The notes under the pieces were generated by a model that made no database searches, had not been told where the DNA came from, and saw only the letters and a program-made list of their open reading frames with translations. DNA of 5,790 nucleotides from an uncultured beta proteobacterium (GTDB taxonomy: Bacteria; Pseudomonadota; Gammaproteobacteria; Burkholderiales; Burkholderiaceae): NCBI GenBank assembly GCA_903835865.1, contig CAILON010000284.1, positions 1 to 5,790 of the forward strand, in the 5' to 3' direction. The position numbers and the translations under genes are program-made. Shown here in pieces: positions 1 through 5,790 of this stretch. Positions within the stretch are counted from its first letter, which is position 1; each line of letters begins with the position of its first letter.

Positions 1-1
1 G

Positions 2-337
2 GGCTTGGATGGGGCGCATGTGCATTATGAAAACCAATCTCGTAACACTTATGAAAATGTTCTGTATTTGAAGCCGATGATGCAAGAATTTGGGGGTAAG
101 ACTGAGGCTGGACTATTAAAACCCTGGCTGGTCATTACCTCGGCTAGTCATATGTATCGATCCTTAAAGATCTTTCAAAAACAGGATATTGATGTTTTGG
201 CCCTGCCGGTTGATTACCAGACGGCCAATCGCCTGCAGTGGACTTCTTTTGACTTAGTGGGTGGAGCCCAAAACTGGAATAAAGCCTTGCACGAACTTAT
301 TGGGCTTTTAGCGTATTGGATTACTGGAAAACTCTAG
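2..337 (+). CDS. ElyC/SanA/YdcF-family (DUF218) envelope protein, 3' part only
   Basis: This is the C-terminal part of a gene that begins before the window; the frame is open to the left edge, so the TTG at 5 is not taken as its start. Visible DUF218 hallmarks are the E-x-x-SRNTYEN motif near the start of the fragment, the ITSASHMYRS strand-helix segment (the family's TSA-H-x-x-R motif), a downstream PVDY, and a C-terminal LHELIGLLAYWITGKL segment, which in relatives is where the domain ends. Members such as ElyC and SanA are membrane-anchored proteins linked to cell-envelope integrity and peptidoglycan or undecaprenyl-carrier metabolism; the biochemical activity is not well defined. The N-terminal membrane anchor expected in the family would lie outside the window. 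Family assignment is firm; which subfamily it belongs to cannot be decided from about 111 residues. It ends 22 bases before yqgE on the same strand. Confidence 0.82.
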   Translation, partial: GLDGAHVHYENQSRNTYENVLYLKPMMQEFGGKTEAGLLKPWLVITSASHMYRSLKIFQKQDIDVLALPVDYQTANRLQWTSFDLVGGAQNWNKALHELIGLLAYWITGKL

Positions 338-345
338 ATATTCTG

Positions 346-351
346 TAAAAT
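346..351 (+). promoter_or_regulatory. Candidate -10 element (TAAAAT) directly upstream of yqgE
   Basis: TAAAAT, preceded by TG, lies in the 22-base gap and ends 8 bases before the yqgE ATG. If it is a sigma-70 -10 box, transcription would begin at or within a base or two of the ATG, giving a leaderless or nearly leaderless message. No convincing -35 is seen at 16-19 bases; TTACTG at 321-326 is a weak match. The hexamer alone is weak evidence. Confidence 0.3.
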
Positions 352-359
352 AGAAGCAT

Positions 360-1004
360 ATGACTACGGCGAAGAAGGCCTCCAAAGTATTAGACCCAGC
401 GTCTACGGTAGACCCTTTGATCGCATATTCAGCCGATCACTTAGCCAATCAATTCTTAATTGCCATGCCGGGGATGGTGGACACCAATTTTGCGGGATCC
501 GTTATCTACCTTTTTGAGCATACCCAAAGGGGTGCCATGGGCTTGGTAGTAAATAGGCCAACTGAGGTCAATCTCGGAACCCTGTTTGACAAAATAGAAC
601 TCAAATTGGAAATCGCACCCTTATTGGATCAGCCGGTTTATTTTGGCGGCCCAGTTCAAGTGGAGCGCGGATTTGTGTTGCACGAACCAAACCCTTTAAT
701 TTCTTATAGCTCATCATTAGTTATTCCTGGTGGTTTAACGATGACTACCTCTAAAGATGTGCTTGAAGCTGTTGCCTCAGGCAGTGGCCCTAGAAAATTT
801 TTAATGACTTTGGGTTATGCGGGCTGGGGTGCTGGACAGCTCGAGGAAGAAATCACGCTCAATGGCTGGATGAATGTGCCGCTTTCCCGCGAGCAAATGA
901 GTGAGATTTTATTTAATACACCTTATACCCAGCGCTATCAAAAAACCATGAGTCATTTGGGATTTGATTTATCCGATCTCTCGGGTGAGGCAGGGCATGC
1001 CTAA
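360..1004 (+). CDS. yqgE: YqgE/AlgH family protein
   Basis: This is a 214-residue member of the YqgE/AlgH (DUF179/UPF0301) family, cytosolic proteins of unsettled biochemical role; AlgH was named for an effect on alginate production in Pseudomonas. The conserved blocks appear in order: FLIAMPGM (32-39), EHTQRGAMGLVVNRP (53-67), QPVYFGGPV (91-99) with RGFVLHEP (103-110), MTTSKDVLE (128-136), LGYAGWGAGQLEEEI (151-165), and the typical C-terminal GHA. The protein has about 28 residues before the FLIAMPG block, more than the roughly 187-residue enterobacterial form, so a slightly later start is possible. The ATG at 360 is the first good start, but its only ribosome-binding signal is AGAAG 3 bases away, which is too close to be strong. 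Its end overlaps ruvX by 8 bases, the conserved yqgE-ruvX pairing of proteobacteria. Confidence 0.95.
   Translation: MTTAKKASKVLDPASTVDPLIAYSADHLANQFLIAMPGMVDTNFAGSVIYLFEHTQRGAMGLVVNRPTEVNLGTLFDKIELKLEIAPLLDQPVYFGGPVQVERGFVLHEPNPLISYSSSLVIPGGLTMTTSKDVLEAVASGSGPRKFLMTLGYAGWGAGQLEEEITLNGWMNVPLSREQMSEILFNTPYTQRYQKTMSHLGFDLSDLSGEAGHA
987..990 (+). promoter_or_regulatory. Ribosome-binding site for ruvX
   Basis: GAGG inside the yqgE tail sits 6 bases before the ATG at 997. It favours that start over the in-frame TTG at 964 and the in-frame ATGs at 1009 and 1018. Because it lies inside yqgE, ruvX translation is probably coupled to that of yqgE. Confidence 0.65.
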
Positions 1005-1422
1005 GCCGATGACGGTGATGGCCTTTGATTATGGTACGCGCCGAGTGGGTGTGGCAGTCGGAAATTCAGTAACTGGGAATGGGCAGGCATTAAAAACCAT
1101 TGCCGCTCCTAGTAGCGATAGCCTATTTAAGGAAATTGAAAACCTTTTAAAAGAGTGGCAACCGGATTGCTTAGTAGTCGGTAAGCCCGTTCACCCTGAT
1201 GGTACTGAGCATGCCATGACCGCTAAGGCCACCCGCTTTGGTAACCAATTGCAGGGCAGATTTAATCTAGCCGTAGATTGGGTGGATGAGCGTTATACCT
1301 CTGCGGTTTTAGAGGGCGAATCAGATATGCAGGACAATCTAGATGCGCATTCTGCAGCCCTGATATTGGAGCAGTACTTTTCAGAGCTGGCTGCAAAAGC
1401 AATGCTAAAGAATGTAAGTTAA
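997..1422 (+). CDS. ruvX: RuvX/YqgF, putative pre-16S rRNA nuclease / Holliday junction resolvase-like protein
   Basis: This is a 141-residue RNase H-fold protein of the YqgF family, required in E. coli for maturation of the 16S rRNA 5' end and named RuvX for its similarity to Holliday junction resolvases. Visible family signatures are the first acidic motif AFDYGTRRVGVAVGN (9-23, catalytic D11), VVGKPVHPDGTE (60-71), VDERYTS (96-102), and the last acidic motif DAHSAALILEQYF (D116 onward). By recall of the E. coli protein, the loop between DER and the final aspartate looks shorter by several residues, but all acidic residues are retained and the length is normal (about 138 in E. coli). The start at 997 was chosen for its GAGG site and because the reading begins just before the first conserved strand. 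It overlaps yqgE by 8 bases and is followed after 32 bases by pyrR. Confidence 0.95.
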   Translation: MPKPMTVMAFDYGTRRVGVAVGNSVTGNGQALKTIAAPSSDSLFKEIENLLKEWQPDCLVVGKPVHPDGTEHAMTAKATRFGNQLQGRFNLAVDWVDERYTSAVLEGESDMQDNLDAHSAALILEQYFSELAAKAMLKNVS

Positions 1423-1428
1423 AGATAG

Positions 1429-1458
1429 ATGATGATGAGTGGCGGAACCCCAGAATGA
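1429..1458 (+). other. Possible 9-codon upstream reading frame coupled to pyrR
   Basis: Three consecutive ATG codons open a short frame, MMMSGGTPE, whose TGA overlaps the pyrR ATG as ATGA. No good Shine-Dalgarno precedes it, and pyrR itself lacks a strong one. It could be a coupling device or a chance frame; nothing beyond the geometry supports translation. Confidence 0.2.
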
Positions 1459-1955
1459 ACGCTGAGAAGTTATACGAAAAGTTACTAGAAAATATGCGCC
1501 AGAGGCAGGCGGGCTCATTTGAGCTGGCTGGCTTAGCTATGGGTGGCGCTTGGATTGCGGAACGCTTAGCTAAAGATCTGGGGATGCCACATTACGGCGT
1601 CATAAATGTGGCCTTTCATCGAGATGATTATGCAGAAAAAGGCATGACAGCTTTACGCACCGCTAGCACTATGTCAACGCACCTCCCATTTGATGTCAAT
1701 GGCGCCAATATTATTTTGATTGATGATGTGCTCTTAACGGGCAGAACAGTACGTGCTGCATTAAATGAATTATTTGACTTTGGTCGTCCTGCACAAGTGG
1801 AGTTAATGGTACTCGCTGACCGTGGTAATCGAGAACTTCCGATCGCTGCTAATTTTGTAGGAGAAAAAGTTCAGGTAGCCGAGCACCAAATTCTGGTGCT
1901 AGAAAAAGATGCCGCTGGCAAGTTCAGCTTTCAGCTTGAGGAGCGCGCAGAATGA
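1455..1955 (+). CDS. pyrR: PyrR, pyrimidine operon regulator / phosphoribosyltransferase-fold protein
   Basis: This is a 166-residue type I phosphoribosyltransferase-fold protein of the PyrR family. The PRPP-binding motif [18 protein letters not shown] (86-103) is textbook PyrR. Other family blocks are [15 protein letters not shown] (25-39), [14 protein letters not shown] (51-64), [10 protein letters not shown] and ELFDFGRPA (105-113), and [11 protein letters not shown] (120-130). In Bacillus, PyrR binds pyr mRNA in response to UMP and also has uracil phosphoribosyltransferase activity. In Pseudomonas it is reported mainly as a regulator, so the activity here is uncertain. The upstream ribosome-binding signal is poor (GGCGGA about 8 bases before the ATG), but no other in-frame start exists between the ruvX stop and 1455. 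No attenuator hairpin is visible in the 32-base gap. It overlaps pyrB by 4 bases. Confidence 0.94.
   Translation: MNAEKLYEKLLENMRQRQAGSFELAGLAMGGAWIAERLAKDLGMPHYGVINVAFHRDDYAEKGMTALRTASTMSTHLPFDVNGANIILIDDVLLTGRTVRAALNELFDFGRPAQVELMVLADRGNRELPIAANFVGEKVQVAEHQILVLEKDAAGKFSFQLEERAE
1938..1943 (+). promoter_or_regulatory. Ribosome-binding site for pyrB
   Basis: GAGGAG within the last codons of pyrR lies 8 bases before the pyrB ATG at 1952. It is the strongest Shine-Dalgarno in the window and fixes the pyrB start. With the ATGA stop-start overlap it implies translational coupling of pyrR and pyrB. Confidence 0.75.
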
Positions 1956-2932
1956 GTGCAGTAAATAAAGAAGCTAGCCAATTCGTGAATCAATTTAATG
2001 CTGCTGGGGAGTTAACGCACCTTCTGACCCTAGAAGGCTTACCTAAAGAGCAGATTCTGCATATTCTGGATACTGCTCAGCAGTTTGTGAGCGTCACAGA
2101 CCCTTCTAGAGAAGTGAGGAAGGTGCCCTTACTTCGCGGCAAGAGTGTTTTCAATCTGTTCTTTGAAAACTCCACTCGCACAAGAACTACGTTTGAGATT
2201 GCTGCTAAACGTTTATCAGCCGATGTGATTAACTTGGATATCTCGACCTCTTCTACTGCTAAGGGTGAGAGTTTGCTCGATACCATTGATAACTTGGTGG
2301 CGATGCAGGCCGATATATTTGTGGTGCGCCATAACGTTTCTAGGGCACCTATTGAAATTGCAAGTCATGTCCCATCACATGTTCACGTGGTCAATGCCGG
2401 AGATGGCAGCAATCAACATCCTACTCAGGGATTGTTGGATATGTATACCATGCGCCATTTCAAACAAGACTTCCGAGGTTTAAAAGTGGCGATTATTGGT
2501 GACGTAGTTCATAGCCGAGTTGCTAAATCCAATATCCATGCATTAACGACCTTGGGTTGCGAAGAAATTAGGGTCATTGGGCCGGAGAGTTTATTGCCTA
2601 GTGATTTAGATATGTTGGGCGTCAAAGTCTTCCACAGTATGGAGGAGGGCTTGAAGGGGGCGGATGTGGTGATGACCTTGCGTATCCAAAAAGAACGTAT
2701 GGAAGTGGGCCAGGTTCCTGAAGGTGATGCCTTCTTTAAGCAATATGGTCTGACGTCTAGTCGCTTAGCGCTCGCAAAGCCCGATGCCATTGTGATGCAC
2801 CCAGGTCCGATGAATCGTGGGGTGGAGATTGATTCAGTGGTTGCTGATGGTCCGCAATCGGTCATTCTCAATCAAGTGACCTTCGGCATTGCGGTACGCA
2901 TGGCGGTCATGTCGATCGTTGCTGGCAACTAG
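1952..2932 (+). CDS. pyrB: Aspartate carbamoyltransferase catalytic subunit
   Basis: This is a 326-residue cytosolic enzyme that condenses carbamoyl phosphate with aspartate to form N-carbamoylaspartate, the first committed step of pyrimidine synthesis. The carbamoyl-phosphate motif [12 protein letters not shown] (71-82), the flexible loop [10 protein letters not shown] (98-107, K104 equivalent to the active-site lysine), [12 protein letters not shown] (148-159), the aspartate-side motif LRIQKER (243-249) and [12 protein letters not shown] (283-294) are all intact. The HPGPMNRG form and the extra N-terminal residues (about 20 before [10 protein letters not shown]) resemble the Pseudomonas/Burkholderia class rather than the E. 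coli catalytic chain. In Pseudomonas that class assembles with a PyrC-like partner; no pyrC or pyrI follows here. The start overlaps the pyrR stop as ATGA. It is followed after 9 bases by a glycosyltransferase, an unusual neighbour. Confidence 0.97.
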   Translation: MSAVNKEASQFVNQFNAAGELTHLLTLEGLPKEQILHILDTAQQFVSVTDPSREVRKVPLLRGKSVFNLFFENSTRTRTTFEIAAKRLSADVINLDISTSSTAKGESLLDTIDNLVAMQADIFVVRHNVSRAPIEIASHVPSHVHVVNAGDGSNQHPTQGLLDMYTMRHFKQDFRGLKVAIIGDVVHSRVAKSNIHALTTLGCEEIRVIGPESLLPSDLDMLGVKVFHSMEEGLKGADVVMTLRIQKERMEVGQVPEGDAFFKQYGLTSSRLALAKPDAIVMHPGPMNRGVEIDSVVADGPQSVILNQVTFGIAVRMAVMSIVAGN

Positions 2933-2941
2933 AAAGCTGCG

Positions 2942-4309
2942 GTGAGCATTTCTCAAATGGCAGCGGATGCTGTGCAAATTCCTAAGGTGCAACAGCAAAA
3001 GCGTTGGTTAATTCTGTCGCATGCTTTCAATATGGATGGGCGTGCTGCGAGCTTAACGATTACCGACAAGATTCCCTACTTATTAGATGCCGGTGTTGAG
3101 CCTATTGTCTTTAGTGCGATTACCGGGATTAAAGATGAGCGCTTTCCTCACTATCAGTTTTTAGCCTGGGGTCCTTCAGGCTTTCGTTTTGACTTTCGCC
3201 ATTGGATTGCCAATAAGTATGGTCGTGGGCTTTTTTACAAACTCACCACTCGAACCGTTTCCTTATTATTGGCACCCTTGATTGCCATTGAGAAGCTTTG
3301 CTTGGGTTACTCCAGCCAATGGTCTTGGGCATTGCCAGCATTTTTCCATGGCAGAAAGCTGATTAAAGAAGGCAAAGTAGATGTTGTCTTTTCAGTAGGC
3401 AGTGCCTGGTCGGCCCATTTGGCGGGCGTTTGGCTGAAAAGAGCTACCGGCATTAAGTTGATTTCCGAAGTGCATGATCCTTTAGTCATTCGTCAAAGCC
3501 CTGGCGACGATGGCGCATTAAAGCCCAAGAATCGCGATGCGCGCTTTCGCCATTTTCTAGAAAGTCAACTTTGCAAATATTCTGATTTTGTCTGGTGGTT
3601 TACCGATGGCGCTTTGCATTACGCAAAGGTTCGCAATACCAATCTCAATACCTTGGGTAATGCTCATGGCTTTGTGGTGATGCCAGGAGCAGAGCCTCCG
3701 GGTGCTAAGAATATTCAAGCAGGACACACTTATTCAGAGTATTTAAATCTATGCCACTTTGGTTCATTGGCAAAAGACCGAAGCCTATCGGTGATATTGA
3801 AGGCATTGAATGAGTTGCTCAAAAAATATCCACAAGCAAGATCGGCTATTCGTGTGCATGCTTATGGTGCCCCCTTAGATAGCTATACAGTGCAAGCTAT
3901 CGAGGAGTATGGATATCAAGATGTACTTCTAGCTCACGGGCGCCTTGAGAAAGATCCTATCACTGGCTTATCAGGACGTGAGCGCGTAGTAGAAAAAATG
4001 CAACAGGCCGATGTCTTAATTTTGCTGCACGGCACAGGTGAAGAGTGCGCTGAATACATCCCCTCAAAGTTTTATGATTACCTTTGGGCGCAGCGCCCAA
4101 TGTGGGCAATCACGCATCGTAATCCTCAGTTAGATCAAATGCTACTTGAGCGTAATTCGTATTTGAGTATCAGCGGGGATGAGGCGAGCCAAGCAATGAG
4201 TCTAGAAAAAATCTGGCTTGATTGGCAGCAAAAAAACCTTAATCAAGTGGGTGGCGCTCCCATTGGAGTCAACCAAGCAGTCAAGAAAATTCTCGAGACT
4301 GCAGCTTAA
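2942..4309 (+). CDS. GT-B fold glycosyltransferase (GT4-like), surface-glycan assembly
   Basis: This is a 455-residue protein that reads as a two-domain GT-B glycosyltransferase. The N-terminal half opens with a beta strand, RWLILSHAFNMDG (21-33), where GT4 enzymes begin, and contains a hydrophobic, partly basic stretch (about 97-122) that could dock on the membrane. VDVVFSVGSAWSAHLAGVWL and LISEVHDP (173-180) match the acceptor-domain core. The C-terminal half starts at LCHFGSLAKDRSLSVILKAL (270-289), typical of the nucleotide-sugar domain, and carries EYIPSKFYDYLWAQRP (371-386), where GT4 enzymes have E-x7-E; here it reads E371-x7-D379. Donor and acceptor are not readable from sequence; the converging manC suggests, but does not prove, a mannose-derived donor. 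The GTG at 2942 is preceded by AGAAAG (5 bases away); an ATG at 2957 is an alternative. It lies 9 bases after pyrB and is probably cotranscribed with it. Confidence 0.8.
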   Translation: MSISQMAADAVQIPKVQQQKRWLILSHAFNMDGRAASLTITDKIPYLLDAGVEPIVFSAITGIKDERFPHYQFLAWGPSGFRFDFRHWIANKYGRGLFYKLTTRTVSLLLAPLIAIEKLCLGYSSQWSWALPAFFHGRKLIKEGKVDVVFSVGSAWSAHLAGVWLKRATGIKLISEVHDPLVIRQSPGDDGALKPKNRDARFRHFLESQLCKYSDFVWWFTDGALHYAKVRNTNLNTLGNAHGFVVMPGAEPPGAKNIQAGHTYSEYLNLCHFGSLAKDRSLSVILKALNELLKKYPQARSAIRVHAYGAPLDSYTVQAIEEYGYQDVLLAHGRLEKDPITGLSGRERVVEKMQQADVLILLHGTGEECAEYIPSKFYDYLWAQRPMWAITHRNPQLDQMLLERNSYLSISGDEASQAMSLEKIWLDWQQKNLNQVGGAPIGVNQAVKKILETAA

Positions 4310-5739
4310 GCTCTGCCGTATTGATCCTCGAAGCGCACAATATCATCTTCACCTAGGTAGTCACCTACCTGAGCTTCAATAATGACTAAGGGTGCATCAC
4401 CCAAGTTCGTCAATCGATGCTGAGTTTCTTTGGGAATATACGTCGACTCATTGGCATTGAGATGCAGTACCTTCTCACCATTGACAATTTCAGCCTTGCC
4501 GGTGATCACGACCCAATGCTCATTGCGATGATGGTGCATCTGTAAGGACAGTTTGCCGCCTGGATTAACCACAATGCGTTTGATCTTATAGTCAGGGCCT
4601 TCTTCGATCACGGTATAAGTGCCCCATGGACGATGTACTGTGCTGTGATAGATAGCGCGCTCATCTTTATCTTTATTCAGAGCATCAACTACTTTTTTAA
4701 TCGACTGAGAGTTTCCCTTAGCGCTTACTAGCAAAGCATCTGGCGTATCAACAATAATGAGATTGTCTATACCAACAGCAGCAATGAGGCGTTCGCGTCC
4801 AAAAACAAAGTTGTTTTTGGAGTCAACAAAAATGGCCTTACCTTCGGCAGCGTTGCCATTCTCATCTTCTGGAAAGTGCTTTGCCATGGCATCCCATGAG
4901 CCCACATCATCCCAATCAAAGCTGGCATTAACGGAAACAACATTGGGTGCTTTTTCCATAATGGCGTAATCGAGAGAAATATCTTCAATCGCTGCCATGG
5001 TGGTTTTATCTAGCGTGAATGCATCTGTATTACTCGCGGGTTTACTTGCTTGCCAGCAAGCTTCTACTTGCTTTGCCAAGCTTGGTGCAATGTCGTTAGC
5101 AACTTTGAGCAAGGTGTTTGGAGTGAAACAGAACATACCTGAGTTCCAATGGAAATTTCCGGCAGCAACGTATTGTTCGGCTAAAGCCATGGCTGGCTTT
5201 TCAACAAACTGCTCAACGATGCGACCTTCTGAATTTCCAGGGGTACGCGCAGGACTGCCAAGCTTGAGGTATCCATAGCCGGTTTCAGCATGGGTTGGCG
5301 GAATACCAAAGGTCACTAAATTACCTGCGCTTGCAAAATCAACGGCTTTGGCAACGGCCATTTCAAAACCCACTTTGTCATGAATGACATGGTCGGCAGG
5401 CAAAACCAACATCGGAATATCCCCACGACCCGCATTTTTAGCAGCTAGCGCAGCAAAGAGTACGGCTGGCGCAGTATTGCGACGCAGGGGTTCAATGATG
5501 GTGAGATGGGCTTCTTGGTCAGAATTTTTTAAATCGGCTTGAACTTGGAAACCCAGGCTTTCAGAAGTCACAACACAAAGCCAAGGATTGGAAGAGTTAA
5601 TGCGATTGGCGGTTTCACTCAGGAGTGACTGTTGGCTGGCAACCGGCATAAAAACCTTAGGACGGTTTTCACGGGACACGGGCCACAAACGGGAGCCTGC
5701 TCCCCCACAAATGATTACCATCGAAAAGTTGAGTTTCAT
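4306..5739 (-). CDS. manC: Bifunctional mannose-1-phosphate guanylyltransferase / mannose-6-phosphate isomerase (type II)
   Basis: This 477-residue protein of the ManC/CpsB/AlgA/XanB family isomerises fructose-6-P to mannose-6-P and makes GDP-mannose from mannose-1-P and GTP, the precursor for mannose, fucose, GDP-rhamnose or perosamine in capsule, O-antigen or exopolysaccharide. The N-terminal nucleotidyltransferase domain has GGAGSRLWPVSR (12-23), LPADH (113-117), FVEKP (178-182), NFHWNSGMF (195-203) and FDWDDVGSW (274-282). The C-terminal cupin isomerase domain begins near RPWGTYTVIEEG (about 370) and has the metal-binding QMHHHRNEHWVV (400-411) and YIPKETQHRLTN. The usual PKQF after the first motif is PKVF. 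Both domains look complete. ATG 5739 was chosen; a TTG at 5745 sits 6 bases after AGGT and would add two residues. Its stop overlaps that of the converging glycosyltransferase. The phosphomannomutase needed between the two reactions is not in the window. Confidence 0.95.
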   Translation of the reverse strand: MKLNFSMVIICGGAGSRLWPVSRENRPKVFMPVASQQSLLSETANRINSSNPWLCVVTSESLGFQVQADLKNSDQEAHLTIIEPLRRNTAPAVLFAALAAKNAGRGDIPMLVLPADHVIHDKVGFEMAVAKAVDFASAGNLVTFGIPPTHAETGYGYLKLGSPARTPGNSEGRIVEQFVEKPAMALAEQYVAAGNFHWNSGMFCFTPNTLLKVANDIAPSLAKQVEACWQASKPASNTDAFTLDKTTMAAIEDISLDYAIMEKAPNVVSVNASFDWDDVGSWDAMAKHFPEDENGNAAEGKAIFVDSKNNFVFGRERLIAAVGIDNLIIVDTPDALLVSAKGNSQSIKKVVDALNKDKDERAIYHSTVHRPWGTYTVIEEGPDYKIKRIVVNPGGKLSLQMHHHRNEHWVVITGKAEIVNGEKVLHLNANESTYIPKETQHRLTNLGDAPLVIIEAQVGDYLGEDDIVRFEDQYGRA

Positions 5740-5745
5740 GAGCAA

Positions 5746-5751
5746 ATTTTA
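5746..5751 (-). promoter_or_regulatory. Candidate -10 element (TAAAAT) upstream of manC
   Basis: Read on the - strand, TAAAAT ends 6 bases before the chosen ATG and directly follows the T-run of the hairpin. Position and sequence mirror the element before yqgE. No matching -35 is found at 16-18 bases, where the terminator stem lies, so this is only a suggestion. Confidence 0.22.
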
Positions 5752-5754
5752 CCT

Positions 5755-5779
5755 AAAGAAAAGGGGTCACACGGACCCC
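5755..5779 (-). terminator. Intrinsic terminator upstream of manC
   Basis: On the - strand a perfect 6-bp stem, GGGGTC/GACCCC (arms 5774-5779 and 5763-5768) with a 5-base loop, is followed at once by TTTTCTTT (5762-5755). Read on the + strand the stem is followed by AAGGAATATT, not a T-run, so the signal points leftward. It would end transcription of a - strand gene lying beyond the right edge and make manC the start of its own unit. Alternatively it could be a leader hairpin controlling manC. Confidence 0.6.
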
Positions 5780-5790
5780 AAGGAATATTA

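Noticed and set aside
964..996. TTG start giving ruvX 11 extra residues
   Set aside because: The extra residues precede the conserved first strand, overlap yqgE further, and the GAGG site is correctly spaced for the ATG at 997 instead.
1436..1454. Possible hairpin TGGCGG/CCCCA before pyrR as an attenuator
   Set aside because: The stem is interrupted, the loop is only about two bases, and no T-run follows.
2077..2871. Open frames on the - strand and in the +2 frame across pyrB
   Set aside because: They overlap an intact pyrB with all its catalytic motifs, show no recognisable protein features and have no supported starts.
5045..5082. GCTTGC-CA-GCAAGC inverted repeat with further CTTGC copies nearby
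   Set aside because: It lies well inside manC coding sequence and has no T-run; the 2-base centre is too small for a good RNA loop, so it is taken as codon coincidence.
4757..5278. Open frames of 70-93 residues in other frames across manC
   Set aside because: They are shadows of the manC reading frame, which has complete motifs throughout, and their translations resemble no known family.
1..5790. A novel defence, mobile or multi-gene system
   Set aside because: All seven coding regions belong to recognisable families; there are no repeats, integrases, transposases, toxins or unexplained gene clusters in the window.

Overview
The window is about 5.8 kb of compact bacterial chromosome, most likely from a betaproteobacterium of the Burkholderiales. 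A small-genome freshwater lineage such as Polynucleobacter is my best guess. This rests on moderate GC content, tiny or overlapping intergenic gaps, the conserved block yqgE-ruvX-pyrR-pyrB, and the style of the PyrR and YqgE sequences. The genus is an inference and was not tested by any search.

Left to right on the + strand: the 3' end of an ElyC/SanA/YdcF-type (DUF218) envelope gene (to 337); yqgE/algH (360-1004); ruvX/yqgF (997-1422, overlapping yqgE by 8 bases); pyrR (1455-1955); pyrB (1952-2932, coupled to pyrR by an ATGA overlap); and a GT-B type glycosyltransferase (2942-4309). On the - strand, converging on it, is a full-length bifunctional mannose-1-phosphate guanylyltransferase/mannose-6-phosphate isomerase (manC/cpsB type, 4306-5739). 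The two converging genes share the stop tetranucleotide TTAA. Just upstream of manC is a hairpin followed by a T-rich run on the - strand, which looks like the terminator of a gene lying beyond the right edge.

Functionally the window joins two themes. The left part is housekeeping: a conserved protein of unclear function (YqgE), the RuvX nuclease fold, and the regulator and first committed enzyme of pyrimidine synthesis. The right part is surface-polysaccharide metabolism: ManC supplies GDP-mannose, and the glycosyltransferase probably works in glycan assembly. The boundary falls directly after pyrB, where many relatives carry pyrC, so this may be the edge of a surface-glycan gene cluster. 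Every stretch over 300 bases is coding. I found no RNA genes, mobile elements, CRISPR arrays or clearly novel system. The region looks ordinary apart from this junction and a few expression-signal oddities.
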